A stretch of 64,000 nt of DNA from Chondrus crispus (Eukaryota > Rhodophyta > Florideophyceae > Gigartinales > Gigartinaceae): positions 133,758 to 197,757 of the forward strand of contig NW_005179046.1 of NCBI RefSeq assembly GCF_000350225.1. Direction: 5' to 3'. Positions 32,741 through 43,607 of the stretch are shown here, piece after piece (the first letter of the stretch is position 1; each line of letters starts with the position of its first letter). Made by a program: the position numbers and the translations under genes. The notes below the pieces were generated by a model that saw nothing but the letters and a program-made list of their open reading frames with translations, searched no databases and was not told the DNA's origin.

Positions 32741-33635
32741 CAGTACCCGGCGACTTCAAGAAGCTGTGCACGGCGTCGCCGTACAAGATACGCGAGTGAT
32801 TTAATTGAGCTGCTGCAGCAGTCTCGATGTTGCAAAGGGAGGACCTTCCTATTTTGAAAGCAGATTTGTCATGGGCAGCAAGCACGACCAAGGGCGTATG
32901 TCGTGGAAACCGGCACGTCGCGTGTGCGTGATTGGTCTTAGTATTAATGTGCAGATCGATAGCCGCACCATGCCATACTATCATAGTACCTTTAGGAAGC
33001 AAACAGGATATATCCCAAGCCAAATTCTCACCGCGTGGCATTTTCTGGAAGCGGTATTTTTTTGGCAACAATAAAAACATGTTTCAAGAATAGGCTTCCT
33101 CATTTGATCTGAGAGAGATACCTATCCAGTTCGCCCTCTATTTGTCAAACAGTGTGGACAAACTCCAGACACACGAATACATCTGTACAGAATACTGTGT
33201 GTATAAATGAAGAGAAGCGAATTTCCCCTGATTGTGAGTAAAATCGTTCGTACGCAAGTACCGCGTTGGCTTTTAGTACAGATCTTGACATCCGCAATGC
33301 AGCAATGTCGCAGGTGACAGCAGGGTGGCACACACGGAACGAACGTGCGGCAAAGCTAAGTGACGTCTACAGACTAAAAATGCCACCAAGAAAGAGCGTG
33401 GAGTTAGGAGGGCTTCCTCTGCTGTACAGTAGTCGGGGTGATTCATGATGTTTGTGTTTGCCATCTTGGCAAACACAGAAAGGAGTGAACGTTTCGCGAA
33501 ATATGTGCTTGCACAAAGGGGCAGGCATTCTAGGTGATTTGGACAGTAGGAAATTTGGAAATTTGGAAACTTGTCATACCCCACATATCCAATAAGCGCC
33601 TGCTACGTTGCCACGTGTGTTTCCACTTTTCCATA
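32741..33635. other. Intergenic
   Basis: No gene or element was recognised. Small frames on either strand lack any family signature. Confidence 0.5.
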
Positions 33636-33685
33636 ATCTGTTTTCGTGTAGGGGAAATCTAGAATTCCCCTACATGAAAACGGAT
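33636..33685. repeat. Inverted repeat, 25-nt arms
   Basis: ATCTGTTTTCGTGTAGGGGA and its continuation pair with 33661-33685 at 22 of 25 positions with no loop. It lies just upstream of the MADF-like pseudogene. Confidence 0.85.
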
Positions 33686-33729
33686 GAAACTGCCAACGCA
33701 GTCCCGCCAAATAAGAAAGTCAACAATGC

Positions 33730-35588
33730 TTGTTATCCATCAATCTGCCCGTCTCCTCCCGTTCCCTCCCTCACCAGTCCCGTTCCCTCCCTCACCAGTC
33801 CCGTTCCCTCTCTCACCAGTCCCGTTCCCTCCCTCACCAGTCCCGTTCCCTCCCTCCCCAGTCCGGATCCCTCTCTACCCAGACATGTTCCCTCCCTCCC
33901 CAATCCCGTCTCCTTCCTCTCGCCGCCCCTTACCTCTCTACACAGCTCCCGCTCTCGTGCGTGCTTTCCGCCATTGTTTGCGTCCAAGACTTCGACACCT
34001 CCAACCTCTCCCACCATCACGCCTCACACAGTGCCTTCTACATCTCTGCCTTCGATCTCGGCACGCCAACGCCTGAACACTCCCTCCCACACCCTTCCTC
34101 GCCGACGCCTCCAACTCTGTCTCCCGCCCTTCCCCCTCGTTCGCCCGTCGCCGCCCTCAAACGCATCTTGCAACCTTTATTCGACCCGCCCCGCGCCGAG
34201 CGATACGTGTTTCGTAAAGGCACACAAATGCCAAGCGAGGATGAAATAAGCGACTCGGAAGGACGACCAGCTACAGAAGAAGAATGCAGAGTTATTAATT
34301 CTTCAAGCGTGACTCCCGGGGCCGTAGTTTTCGCAGATGACGAAGAGGTATTTTTGCCGGAGACGCCCTCGTCTGCACGGGCGGCAATCCCCCAGGACGT
34401 GGCAGAGGCAATTAATTTAATAAGATGGTCTTTGATAGATAATGCAAGCTGCAAAAAGATCCTGAGGGCAATTAAAGTTTCTGGACTTTCTAATGCCAGA
34501 CTATCATCTAAAAGGAAAGCCATCGCTTTTAAAATGGTTCAAAGGGGATTTTGTATTAATACGGCCTTGGAATTGGCCGACCACAACGAGAAAAATGTTC
34601 TCTCTCCTGCTGCTGTAGCCCTTTCTCAGGTCCCTCAAACCACCGTCAAGGTGGTGAAGGAATCTTGCGGAGCGGAGGGACTCAACTGGAGTCGTGGAGA
34701 CAATCCAGTTTTGGAAGATGGAAACGTTTTGTTGGGTTTACCTCTGCTGAGGGACTATCAAGAGCAACAAGACGGGACGCGCGAGAGGGAACCCGACTTC
34801 GACCCGAGCGAGTTTGGTCGTCTTCTACATGTTTTAAATGATACACGTATGACTAGGACACGCTCTTTGCTGATGGAGCCGAGAACGGGAGCGGAGCTCG
34901 ACACCGAGCCGGTCGACGTTTGGACAGACCAAATTTCGCCTCTGTTCAATGACGCTTCATTTGAGCCGCAAGCATTTCGGAGATTGGCCGGAGGGGTGTG
35001 GCAGATATTTCGGAAATTGATCCTTCGAGAAGGACATACAAAAGGCATGGTGGTGTTTTAAAGCGAAAGTTCGGGGAATTTAAGTCGCTCTACGGCACAT
35101 ATTTGTCTCGATTCGAAGCTTCAGGCCAAGGGGACAGCGAGGGGTTTCCTTTTTTTGCGAACGGCAAAAACTACATAATGTATGCGTTTTGCTTCTTAAA
35201 AGCTCACCCTGTACTGCAGCCATTGGCTACATGTGCGTTACAAAGAGAGGCGCAACGGGAGAAAGGTGTAGGAGATGGAATTAGTCCTGAGCCAGTAGTA
35301 AGGCGGAAAAGGAAAAGGGAAGCTCAAGAGATCAACATAGTTCGCATGGAATCCCTGTCGTCCGTCTTCATGCCACGCTGTCCTCGAGTTGCCGAGGAGA
35401 CTGAATCAGCAGAGCGAGACAAAGCGACGTATGAGGCGTCTGAGGCCCGGGGTCGTTGAACGCAGACGCTATTGACGGCTATATCTCAAGTGAAAAAAAT
35501 GGAGCGTGAAGCTGCGGACGTAGAGGAGAAAACGCTTTAAAATGATACTGTGAAAACACTCATGCGAGAACTTTCCAGTGCTCCATAG
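33730..35588 (+). pseudogene. MADF/SANT-like (NAM-associated type) protein, decayed
   Basis: The frame from 33730 (first ATG 34228, MPSEDEISDSEGR) is Ser/Pro-rich at the start and then acidic. It leads to VWTDQISPLFNDASFEPQAF and, after a frameshift near 34998, ADISEIDPSRRTYKRHGG, FKSLYGTYLSRFEASGQG and KNYIMYAFCFLKAHP. That order resembles the trihelix/MADF-like proteins with a NAM-associated C-terminus that are abundant in plants and algae and sometimes partner Harbinger transposases. A Lys-rich nuclear signal (RRKRKREAQ) and a helical tail MEREAADVEEKTL follow, with further lesions at 35457-35459 and 35538-35540. The tail ends at a TAG (35586-35588). Family naming is by resemblance only. 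Confidence 0.5.
33757..33903. repeat. 21-bp coding minisatellite, seven units
   Basis: TCCCGTTCCCTCCCTCACCAG is repeated with decay toward the 3' side. In frame it encodes a repeated RSLPHQS heptapeptide at the N-terminal end of the MADF-like frame. Confidence 0.85.
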
Positions 35589-36211
35589 TGTAACATAATC
35601 GCGAGGACGTTATTTGAACGCGCGGGGCGACGACTGTACTCCCGCAAAAATGCATTACAGCGCGCACACCCACGCCTGTAAGTACGCGCTTGCTGCTCGC
35701 TGTGCACGTGTACAGTGTGACGATCCGGAGTAAGGCGCGCGAGCTTACCGTGTAAGGCGCTACCTGGATACTGTAGTATATGTTATGATAGATTATTTAC
35801 TTGTATATTAAATGACAGGGCGACCGGCGGCGGAGGAAGGACAAGGACAAGCACGGGCTTGGTACCAGATCCTCCACGGCAGATCTAACCCCGTCTGCTT
35901 ATTCAAAACGCGTTCTCTTAACGCGAGCTCGTTAACTAGAAACTAACGCGGGTAGCGGTCGCGAACGTACGCGCGCGAGCTGGATCCGCCTCCGCCCGTC
36001 GGTGCTAGAACGCTAACTAGCGCCGCCCCGGGGCGTCGAGCGCGTCGAACCGCTCTACCGCGTACTGTGTTCGCGTCCGCTCCCCACCGCTCTACCACGC
36101 TACCACCGCCCGCGTTCTTTTCTGGTGTGTGTGTTTTTGTCTTCTCTCGCGTACACAGGTCTTCGAAGAACCACAGCCAAACCCCCAACGCGACCGGGGG
36201 TTTATGCTACA
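35589..36211 (+). repeat. Gypsy 5' LTR (623 bp)
   Basis: It starts TGTAACATAATCGCG and ends GGGGGTTTATGCTACA, with inverted termini TGTARCATAA / TTATGCTACA. Confidence 0.95.
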
Positions 36212-36287
36212 TTGGTCTCCCGACCTAGAAGGCCACCCGATTATCGCGAGAAGACTATCGTTCGAGTCCGCGTCCGCACGCGTCGAA

Positions 36288-38855
36288 ATGGAAGAAAGAT
36301 CCGTCCCCTCAATTCAATCCGAGCCAGCGAATATGGAGTCAACCGCGTTCCGCACCTCCGAGTCAGCCGCGCTCCGCGTCCCATTCGGCGGCGGTGGCGC
36401 AGACCTCAGTGACCGCGAACCGTTGCCTGAATTATCAGAAGGCCGCGCACGCGCGATGTATGACCGGATCGCGACGTATATTGAGGAGGTCCGGACCGCG
36501 CTTCGGATCGATGCAACCGACGCGATATATTCGCGTTGCACGGAAGAACTACGATCCCTTCGCGAAGGGAGGTTTGAACGCGTCTCCCAGTCTCTGGATA
36601 ACCTCCGAGCACTAGTCGTTCAACTGCAGAGTCGACTGGTGCTCGTCCAGGAATCGCGTCTCGACTCCCCCGACGAGTTCGGGGAAGGCCGCCCCGAGGG
36701 GACAGCCTCTGCGGGACGTACTGACGCGAGACCTTTTCCTTCCGCGGAACAGATGCGCGCGTTTGCCCATGTGACCGCGCAGTTAAATTCTACACGCCGA
36801 CGTGTTCGTCAGATGGAACGTACCCCGACGGCGACGTCACCCGGAGCCCCACCGTTAGGGCCCGGTGGTACTGTACCTCCGAACGCGTCCGGCGCTCAAG
36901 ATGTGGATCCGGCTGGTGGTGACACCAGTCGGCCCGCACGCGGAGATCGAACAAGGATGGACGCAACTTTCGCGTCCGAAACCCAAGCCCTGCCGCATGT
37001 CGCCGGAGACATGGGGCAGACGGTTCGCGTACCTTACGCGGACGAGACTAGACGAGGGGATACCACCCGGGGATCGAGAGAACCGATTCTCGCTTTTGAT
37101 CCCCGGTGGGGCGGCTATCAGCCCCAGGATCTCACTACGCGTCGGGACCCGGTAGACGTCCGTACGCTACGGGTGACCCCATTTGGCACATTGGGCCCCG
37201 CGGCCCCCGGGGTCGAGGCGGTCCACACGATGATACAGGAATTTAGCTCCGTAGCGAATTACCGGATGTATCGCCTGGACAACGTCTCGACCCTCGTCAC
37301 GTCAGGGGACGCGGGGCGAATCGCGAAATATGTGCAGCGTTGTCGTAGGATTCGTCCCACGATGCGCAATTTCGATGGAACGAACGCGATTGAATTACTC
37401 CCCTTCCTGAAGGATGTGCGCATCACGTTCAATTCGCAACATCTGACGGAAGGGGTCGCGATTCGCGTCCTCGCGCATTTTCTCGAACGCGACGCGGAAA
37501 GATTATATACAAGCTACACTATGCGCGGAATCCGCGCAGGCCAGCTCCATGACGATGTGAGCTGGACTGGGCTTATTAATCAATTCATCAAGCGCTACCT
37601 CACTGATGACATACTTGGGGTAGCGCACGATGCCGTCGCGTCGGCTCATCAGAAGCCGCACGAGACGGAAAACGCGTTCGCGGATAGGCTCGAATCGAAC
37701 GCGTTCAAGTGCACCGCGGTATTTACGGAGCAAGCCTTGGCTCATTATTTTGTACGCGGATTGGCTCCCGCGACGCGACCAGCGGTGGCAGAGACCGTCC
37801 AGAGGTTGCCCGCGAACCAGAAGACGGACCTGTCAATTATCAGACGCATCGCGACCGCAGAAGGAACCACGTTTCGCGCCCGACGCGGACTACCGCTGCC
37901 GGACCCGAAACCGGCAGCGAGGGGAGGGAGAGTCGCCAGGTCGAACGCGACGAGCTCCCCCGCGTCAGCCCTCCACGTTAACGACGAGGATTGGGAAGCT
38001 GACCCCGTCCTCGTCATGAGAGGCGGGGAGGCTACAGGAGGCTGGCCGTCAACGCCGGCGTCGACGGAGACCACGGGCAGCTTTGCCACTGCGTTCGGGC
38101 ATACCCCAGCGGGAATAGGTGGTCCGGACCACCGCATCGCGGAATTGGACATTTCGCGTCAAGGACGGGGACGCATACCCTCCTGTGTTCCCCGGCTCAG
38201 CGAGGAAGAGGCTCGTCAGGCGGCGACCTTTGCCTCATCCGACGGGAGCGCGTACGTCTGCTGGCTGTGCAGAACGCACGGCCATGCCATGTACGCGTGC
38301 CCCTTCCTCGCGCCGGAGCAGCGGATGTTTACCGTGTATCGAAACTACCGGTACCAACTACAGACGCGTCCAGGGATGAGGAACCTCCTCCAAAAGTCGG
38401 TCGCTGGTGACCGTGGTCCGCGTTCGGGCCACGCCAATCGCCCCGGAGGAGGCGTCCGTTTCGCCCCTCGCGGAGGAGGATACAGGCGCGAACAACGCGA
38501 TTTCCGACAAGCCGACACGCGATACCCGCGGCAATATGGAAGAGGAGAACGCGGTTGGTCCAGATTGCCGACGGGGGTACAGAGCGCGATAATGTACCTC
38601 CAGGACTGGGCAGGGGATCCGTATCCCCTGCCCCTACAGGAAAGCGAGCGAGAGCCGACTCTCGCCGCCCCCCAGATTTTACAACGTCCGAACGTTGAAA
38701 ATCAACCCCGCGAGGTACCCCAGTACTTCGCGGATGCTGCCGCTCCAGAGTGGGTAGGGCCAGGCCAGCCACTCGAACGGAGGTCGGGAGCCGCGTTGGC
38801 TACAGATAGCGGCGCGACTAGCACGGATAGTTCAGGTAGCTCAAAAAACGCGTAA
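36288..38855 (+). CDS. Gypsy gag-like protein
   Basis: The open frame begins upstream within the LTR; the first likely start after it is MEERSVPSIQSEP at 36288. The N-terminal third is disordered and Arg/Glu-rich. The middle has the capsid-like region (FDGTNAIELLPFLKDVRITFN, then an LxxFL-helical stretch with AFADRLESNAFKC) found in retrotransposon gag domains. A CCHC zinc knuckle CWLCRTHGHAMYAC at about 38259-38300 follows, then a Gly/Arg-rich tail. It would form the particle and bind element RNA. Confidence 0.85.
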   Translation: MEERSVPSIQSEPANMESTAFRTSESAALRVPFGGGGADLSDREPLPELSEGRARAMYDRIATYIEEVRTALRIDATDAIYSRCTEELRSLREGRFERVSQSLDNLRALVVQLQSRLVLVQESRLDSPDEFGEGRPEGTASAGRTDARPFPSAEQMRAFAHVTAQLNSTRRRVRQMERTPTATSPGAPPLGPGGTVPPNASGAQDVDPAGGDTSRPARGDRTRMDATFASETQALPHVAGDMGQTVRVPYADETRRGDTTRGSREPILAFDPRWGGYQPQDLTTRRDPVDVRTLRVTPFGTLGPAAPGVEAVHTMIQEFSSVANYRMYRLDNVSTLVTSGDAGRIAKYVQRCRRIRPTMRNFDGTNAIELLPFLKDVRITFNSQHLTEGVAIRVLAHFLERDAERLYTSYTMRGIRAGQLHDDVSWTGLINQFIKRYLTDDILGVAHDAVASAHQKPHETENAFADRLESNAFKCTAVFTEQALAHYFVRGLAPATRPAVAETVQRLPANQKTDLSIIRRIATAEGTTFRARRGLPLPDPKPAARGGRVARSNATSSPASALHVNDEDWEADPVLVMRGGEATGGWPSTPASTETTGSFATAFGHTPAGIGGPDHRIAELDISRQGRGRIPSCVPRLSEEEARQAATFASSDGSAYVCWLCRTHGHAMYACPFLAPEQRMFTVYRNYRYQLQTRPGMRNLLQKSVAGDRGPRSGHANRPGGGVRFAPRGGGYRREQRDFRQADTRYPRQYGRGERGWSRLPTGVQSAIMYLQDWAGDPYPLPLQESEREPTLAAPQILQRPNVENQPREVPQYFADAAAPEWVGPGQPLERRSGAALATDSGATSTDSSGSSKNA

Positions 38856-39001
38856 AGGCGGTCACGTTTACGCGGTCACGTGAACCGTCTCGCTTTTATA
38901 CCCCCGACCCGTCTATATACCCCTATCAAGGGTGACGTGAATATTTACCGATAATATTCCCCTCGCCGCAACACGAAGTCACCGAGACCCCCACCGGTCC
39001 G

Positions 39002-42000
39002 GTGCAAAAACAAGTATTTAACAAACGCGAAATTACCGCCACTTCCGTAAGCCGGGTACCACCCTACGAACGCGAATATCTCCCGACCGCCGGAGGTCCG
39101 ATGCCACGGATCCGCCGTGAAGGCACCAAGGCCAGCGAGAGCCCGATGCAAGAAGAAGAACGCGACGTCCGCGTCGAGAACGCGCCGCGTGAAGAAGTAA
39201 CGCGTGAAAAGCGCGTGGGCCCCTCCTTGGGCCCAAGGAGTCAAGGGCCAAAAGACGAACGCGAGGCCCCGGACTCCGACGGCCAGGGAAGAAGAACACG
39301 AAGAAAGGGCAAGACGCGACGCCGACGCCCAAAGCGAAATGACCTGGAGCGAACGGCCCCGCCTAAGATCGTCGAGGGCGTCGTCTGTCTGATGACGTCC
39401 AAGATCTACAATATATTGGGCTCGATAGCTACTGAGAAGAACGCGTTCAAGCCGTACACTATAGCCGTCGATACGTGTTCTGGCTACAATCTGGTGAGGA
39501 AGGCCGACCTTCCTCCCGATTGGACGCCACACGCGATACGCGACGCGCCATTGCCAAGGCTGGCCGGAGCAAACAGCAATCCGTTGAGGCTGAGCGCAGT
39601 GGTCCGCTTGGTTGTCCGGATTCGGAACACGATGTTCCGAGTCCCGTTCGTCGTCGCGGACCAACTGGCTGTTCCCGTGCTTCTGGGCACCGCGTTCATT
39701 GACGTGCATGTCCGGAGCATCGAAATAGAAGCCCAGAGGCTCGAGCTCTGGCATGGGGGCGCCGTGGCCATCGTAAACGCGAAGGGTGAGCCGTCTCCCC
39801 TTACAAGGCGACATGGGCGCGAGACAAACCGCGCAGAAGTACGCGAAGAAACCCAGCACCCGATTCGGATCGCGCGCTGGGTAAATGTCCCCACTATGTC
39901 GCAAGTTCGCGTGTGCGTTACGACAGCGGGGAGAGGCCTGGTATTTTTGGAGCCCAAGCCGTCGCTGCAGCACCGCCACGGGGTGCGGCTGACCGACGGT
40001 GTGGTGGAAGTGCTACCAAACCAGGTCTTCGAGGTTATGGTCGCGAATTTTTCGCGTCAGGTACGACGACTGCCAAAACATACAGTCGTCGGATACGCGA
40101 AACGGAACCCTCTTGCCATCCTGACGCCGGAGCGTGGGGTGGTCGAGGAGATCGCCCACGCGTTGCACATTTCCAACTTGGACGGCCAAGAAGGAAAATT
40201 AGGAGCAGGACGGCCTGACTCCACCGCGAGTAAGAACGCGAACAAGAACGCGGACGAAGAGCACGCGGGGTACCAAAATTTCGCGAAAGATACCGAACGC
40301 GTACAATATAAGGATACCAAGTCGGACCGGGAAGATTGGGAAAAGGAGATTGATCTATCACATGTGAAGGATGAGAAATTACGCGTACAGGTGCTTGAGA
40401 TGCTACGCGAACAATCAAGTTTGTGGAGCGGGTCGCTCGGAATGATCCGAGCGACGGAACACCGTATCCCACTTGAGCCCGGCACGAAGCCGATACGCGC
40501 CATGCCCTACCGCAAAGGGCCCGCGATGCGCGAAATGGTCGCGAAAGAAGTGAAGAAAATGTTGAACGCGGGAGTGATAGAGCCCGCGAATACGGAGTGG
40601 GCGTCCCCAGTCGTCCTTGTCCCAAAGAAGGACAGTAGTCTACGCTTCTGTGTGGACTACCGTCGCTTGAACGCGAAAACGCTGGCGGATTCGTATCCGC
40701 TTTCGCGTATGGACGGCTGTATTGATTCATTGGGGGACGCGGCTGTGTTCACTACGCTGGACTGTAACTCAGGATATTGGCAGATTCCAGTCGCGCCGGA
40801 AGACTGCGACAAAACCATCTTTACCACCCATATGGGAACCTTCTGACATTTGCGGATGCCATTCGGGTTACGCGGAGCTCCAGCCACTTTTCAACGGGCG
40901 CTGGACATAATTCTATCACGCGTACGATGGCAGATTTGCCTAGTGTATCTAGACGACGTTATCGTCTTTTCGCGTACGCACGCGGAGCACGCGAAACATT
41001 TGGACGCGGTCTTGGGACTTTTGAGAAGCGCCGGCATTTCTCTCAAGTTGAATAAATGCAGCTTCTTTCAGCCACGCGTACACTATCTGGGGCATGTGAT
41101 ATCCCCAGGGAAGTTGAGCGTGGCAGAAACTGCGGCGCTCGCGTTCAAAACATTTACATTTCCCCGAACATTGACACAAGTCAGGTCATTTCTCGGTGCA
41201 TGTAATGTCTACCGCCGCTTTGTGCAGGGGCTCGCAAAAATCGCGCGGCCCCTCACCGATATGACGCAGAAGGACGCGGATCCGGACTACGACAACCCGA
41301 CTGCGGCTCAGGTTCAAGCGTTCGAAGAGCTCAAGGCGCGGATGATCGCGCCCCCAATTCTCGCGCTCCCGAGATCCGGACGGCCGTATATGATTGATAC
41401 TGACGCGAGCGCGTATCAACTGGGGTGCACGCTTTTACAAGAGCACGACGGGACCAACAATTGGCGTCCCGTCGGCTATTGGTCGTATTCCCTCAACGAT
41501 AGTGAACGAAACTACAGTGCGACTGAGCGCGAATGTTTCGCTGTAGTGTGGGCCGTCCGCACACTACGGCCCTACATTGAGGGAACCAAATTTACCGTGA
41601 GGACAGACCATGACGCGTTACGATGGCTGATGTCCCTCACAGAAAGCTCCGGCCGACTGACGCGTTGGCGACAACGGTTAGCGGAGTATGACTTCACCAT
41701 CCAATACAGACCTGGACGCGTTCATCAAGTACCCGACGCCCTGTCCCTTCTCATTTCCCCAAGGACCGCCGACGATCGTCGGAAGGCCGTCGAGGTGGAT
41801 GACGACATTCCCACCTTCGACGGCATTACCGTACGATGTGTCAGACGAATTACGCGACCATACTTGTACCGCGAAATGCGACCACAACAGCGACCACGTG
41901 TTCGTCACAACGCGAAACAAGGCGGGGAGAAGGAGAAAAGCGCGTTCACGCAACGGGCCGGTGGGCGACGAAGAAGCCCCGGCTTTACAGGAACGCGACG

Positions 42001-43607
42001 ACCTATGGGCTGAGATAGAAGAATTCGACGCGGTGCATATTGAACGCGCTCAAGAAGCAGGAATTGGCGCGTCAGGCTCCCAGGGCGCTCCTCCACAGGA
42101 CGACTTTCCAACCCCTCTCACCCTGGAGGAGATAGCCGAGGAGCAACGCGTCGACGATTTCTGCCAAACTGTACTGGCCAGACAATCGGAAAGTCGCGAC
42201 TCCGCGTTCTTTGAGGACCACCAAGGGGTTTTGAAGCGCAAGCACCCCTACGATCCTGAAATCATTCAAGTGGTGGTCCCTCAGTCACTACGCGCGCGTC
42301 TGTTGCGGCTCTGCTATGACCCCGCGATCGCGGGACATCCGGGGCAGAACCGCATGTACCACGCGCTCCGACGCAGGTATTACTGGCCCCATTTGGCCGC
42401 GGACGTGGCAGCGACAGTACGCGGATGCCGAACATGCGCGAAGAATCGCGTCAAACTCCGAAAACATCTCAACCGGCTGAGATTGTTCCCTGCTACGCGT
42501 CCATTGGAGAGCCTTGCGATAGACATTCTCGTACCGCTTCCCAAGACCAAGGGAGGAAAACAGTACCTTCTGGTAATAACGGACCGGTTCACAAAGTTAA
42601 CTCAAGTCGTCGCGTTGAGAACAGTGACCGCGTACACAGTGGCGACCGCGTTTTGTGACGCGTGGGTTTTTAAGTACGGCATTCCGCGTTCGCTGTTGTC
42701 CGATAATGGACCTCAGTTAAACGCGAAGTTCTTCCACAGCGCGTGCCGAATCCTGGGGATTACAAACTTGTATACGTCCGCGTACCATCCCCAGACCAAC
42801 GGCCAAGTGGAGCGCTACAACCGTACCATCGCGTCTATGTTGCGTAACTACGTCAACGAACATCAATACGATTGGGATGTGTACGTGGGGCCATTAACTT
42901 ACGCGTACAACTCCCACGTACGCAAGTCTACGCGTACGACCCCATTCGAGCTTGTGCTCAGTCGACCTCCCCCAGAATTTTCGCTTCGAAGGACGGAGGG
43001 GAACGCGCCCCTTCCGGATAGAAAAACGCATCGCGCGGAGTTCCTCAAGAAACTGGACGAGACAATTCAGAAGGCATATAGCAGCCTGCGACGAACGCAG
43101 GCTCGCTACAAACGCGATTTCGACAAACGCGTGAGACGCGTAAATACGCGAGTCAAGCCCGGAAATTATGTCTACCTGAACCCGACGGATGGGGCGAAGA
43201 CATCAAATAAGCTCGCGTCACCAGCCGTGGGACCCTACCGCGTCCTCGCGAATGACCAACGTATCATCACGATCGATCGTGATGGGGTCACAGAACGCGT
43301 GTCAGCCGACCGTTGTGTGTACGCGCCACCGCCAGCGGACGCGCCTCGAGCAAGCACGACCGCACCGAGTGACCTGGCCAACAAAGTCACTGCGGGGACA
43401 CAGTTCGCGGTGGACCGTCTTCTCAATCATCGCGTTATGGAAGATGGGACTACAGAGTTCCAGGTGAAGTGGGCAGACTACGAAGAGCCCACCTGGACCG
43501 CAAGGTCACATATCCCCGAGGAACTCGTCTCACGCTACACGAACCGGCTACGCGCACGCACGGGTAGGGACCTCACAACTGAGTTGAACGCGGACGTTCA
43601 ACCTTAA
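39002..43607 (+). pseudogene. Gypsy pol region
   Basis: Visible parts: a retropepsin-like active site VDTCSGYNLV (about 39465) with the distal VPVLLGTAF; reverse transcriptase with FCVDYRRLN and YLDDVIVFS; RNase H with IDTDASAYQLG; integrase with a zinc-binding region (GHPGQNRMYHALRRRYYWP ... CRTCAKNR) and catalytic core (AIDILVPLP, LLSDNGPQL, YHPQTNGQVERYNRTI). A chromodomain ends it (LLNHRVMEDGTTEFQVKWAD, about 43390-43550), which in chromoviruses targets integration to modified histones. The region is not continuously open, with about one or two breaks. Confidence 0.9.

Noticed and set aside
36212-36230. tRNA primer-binding site directly after the gypsy 5' LTR (TTGGTCTCCCGACC)
   Set aside because: TGG is present, but the following bases do not fit the conserved T-arm pattern of a tRNA 3' end well enough to name the primer.
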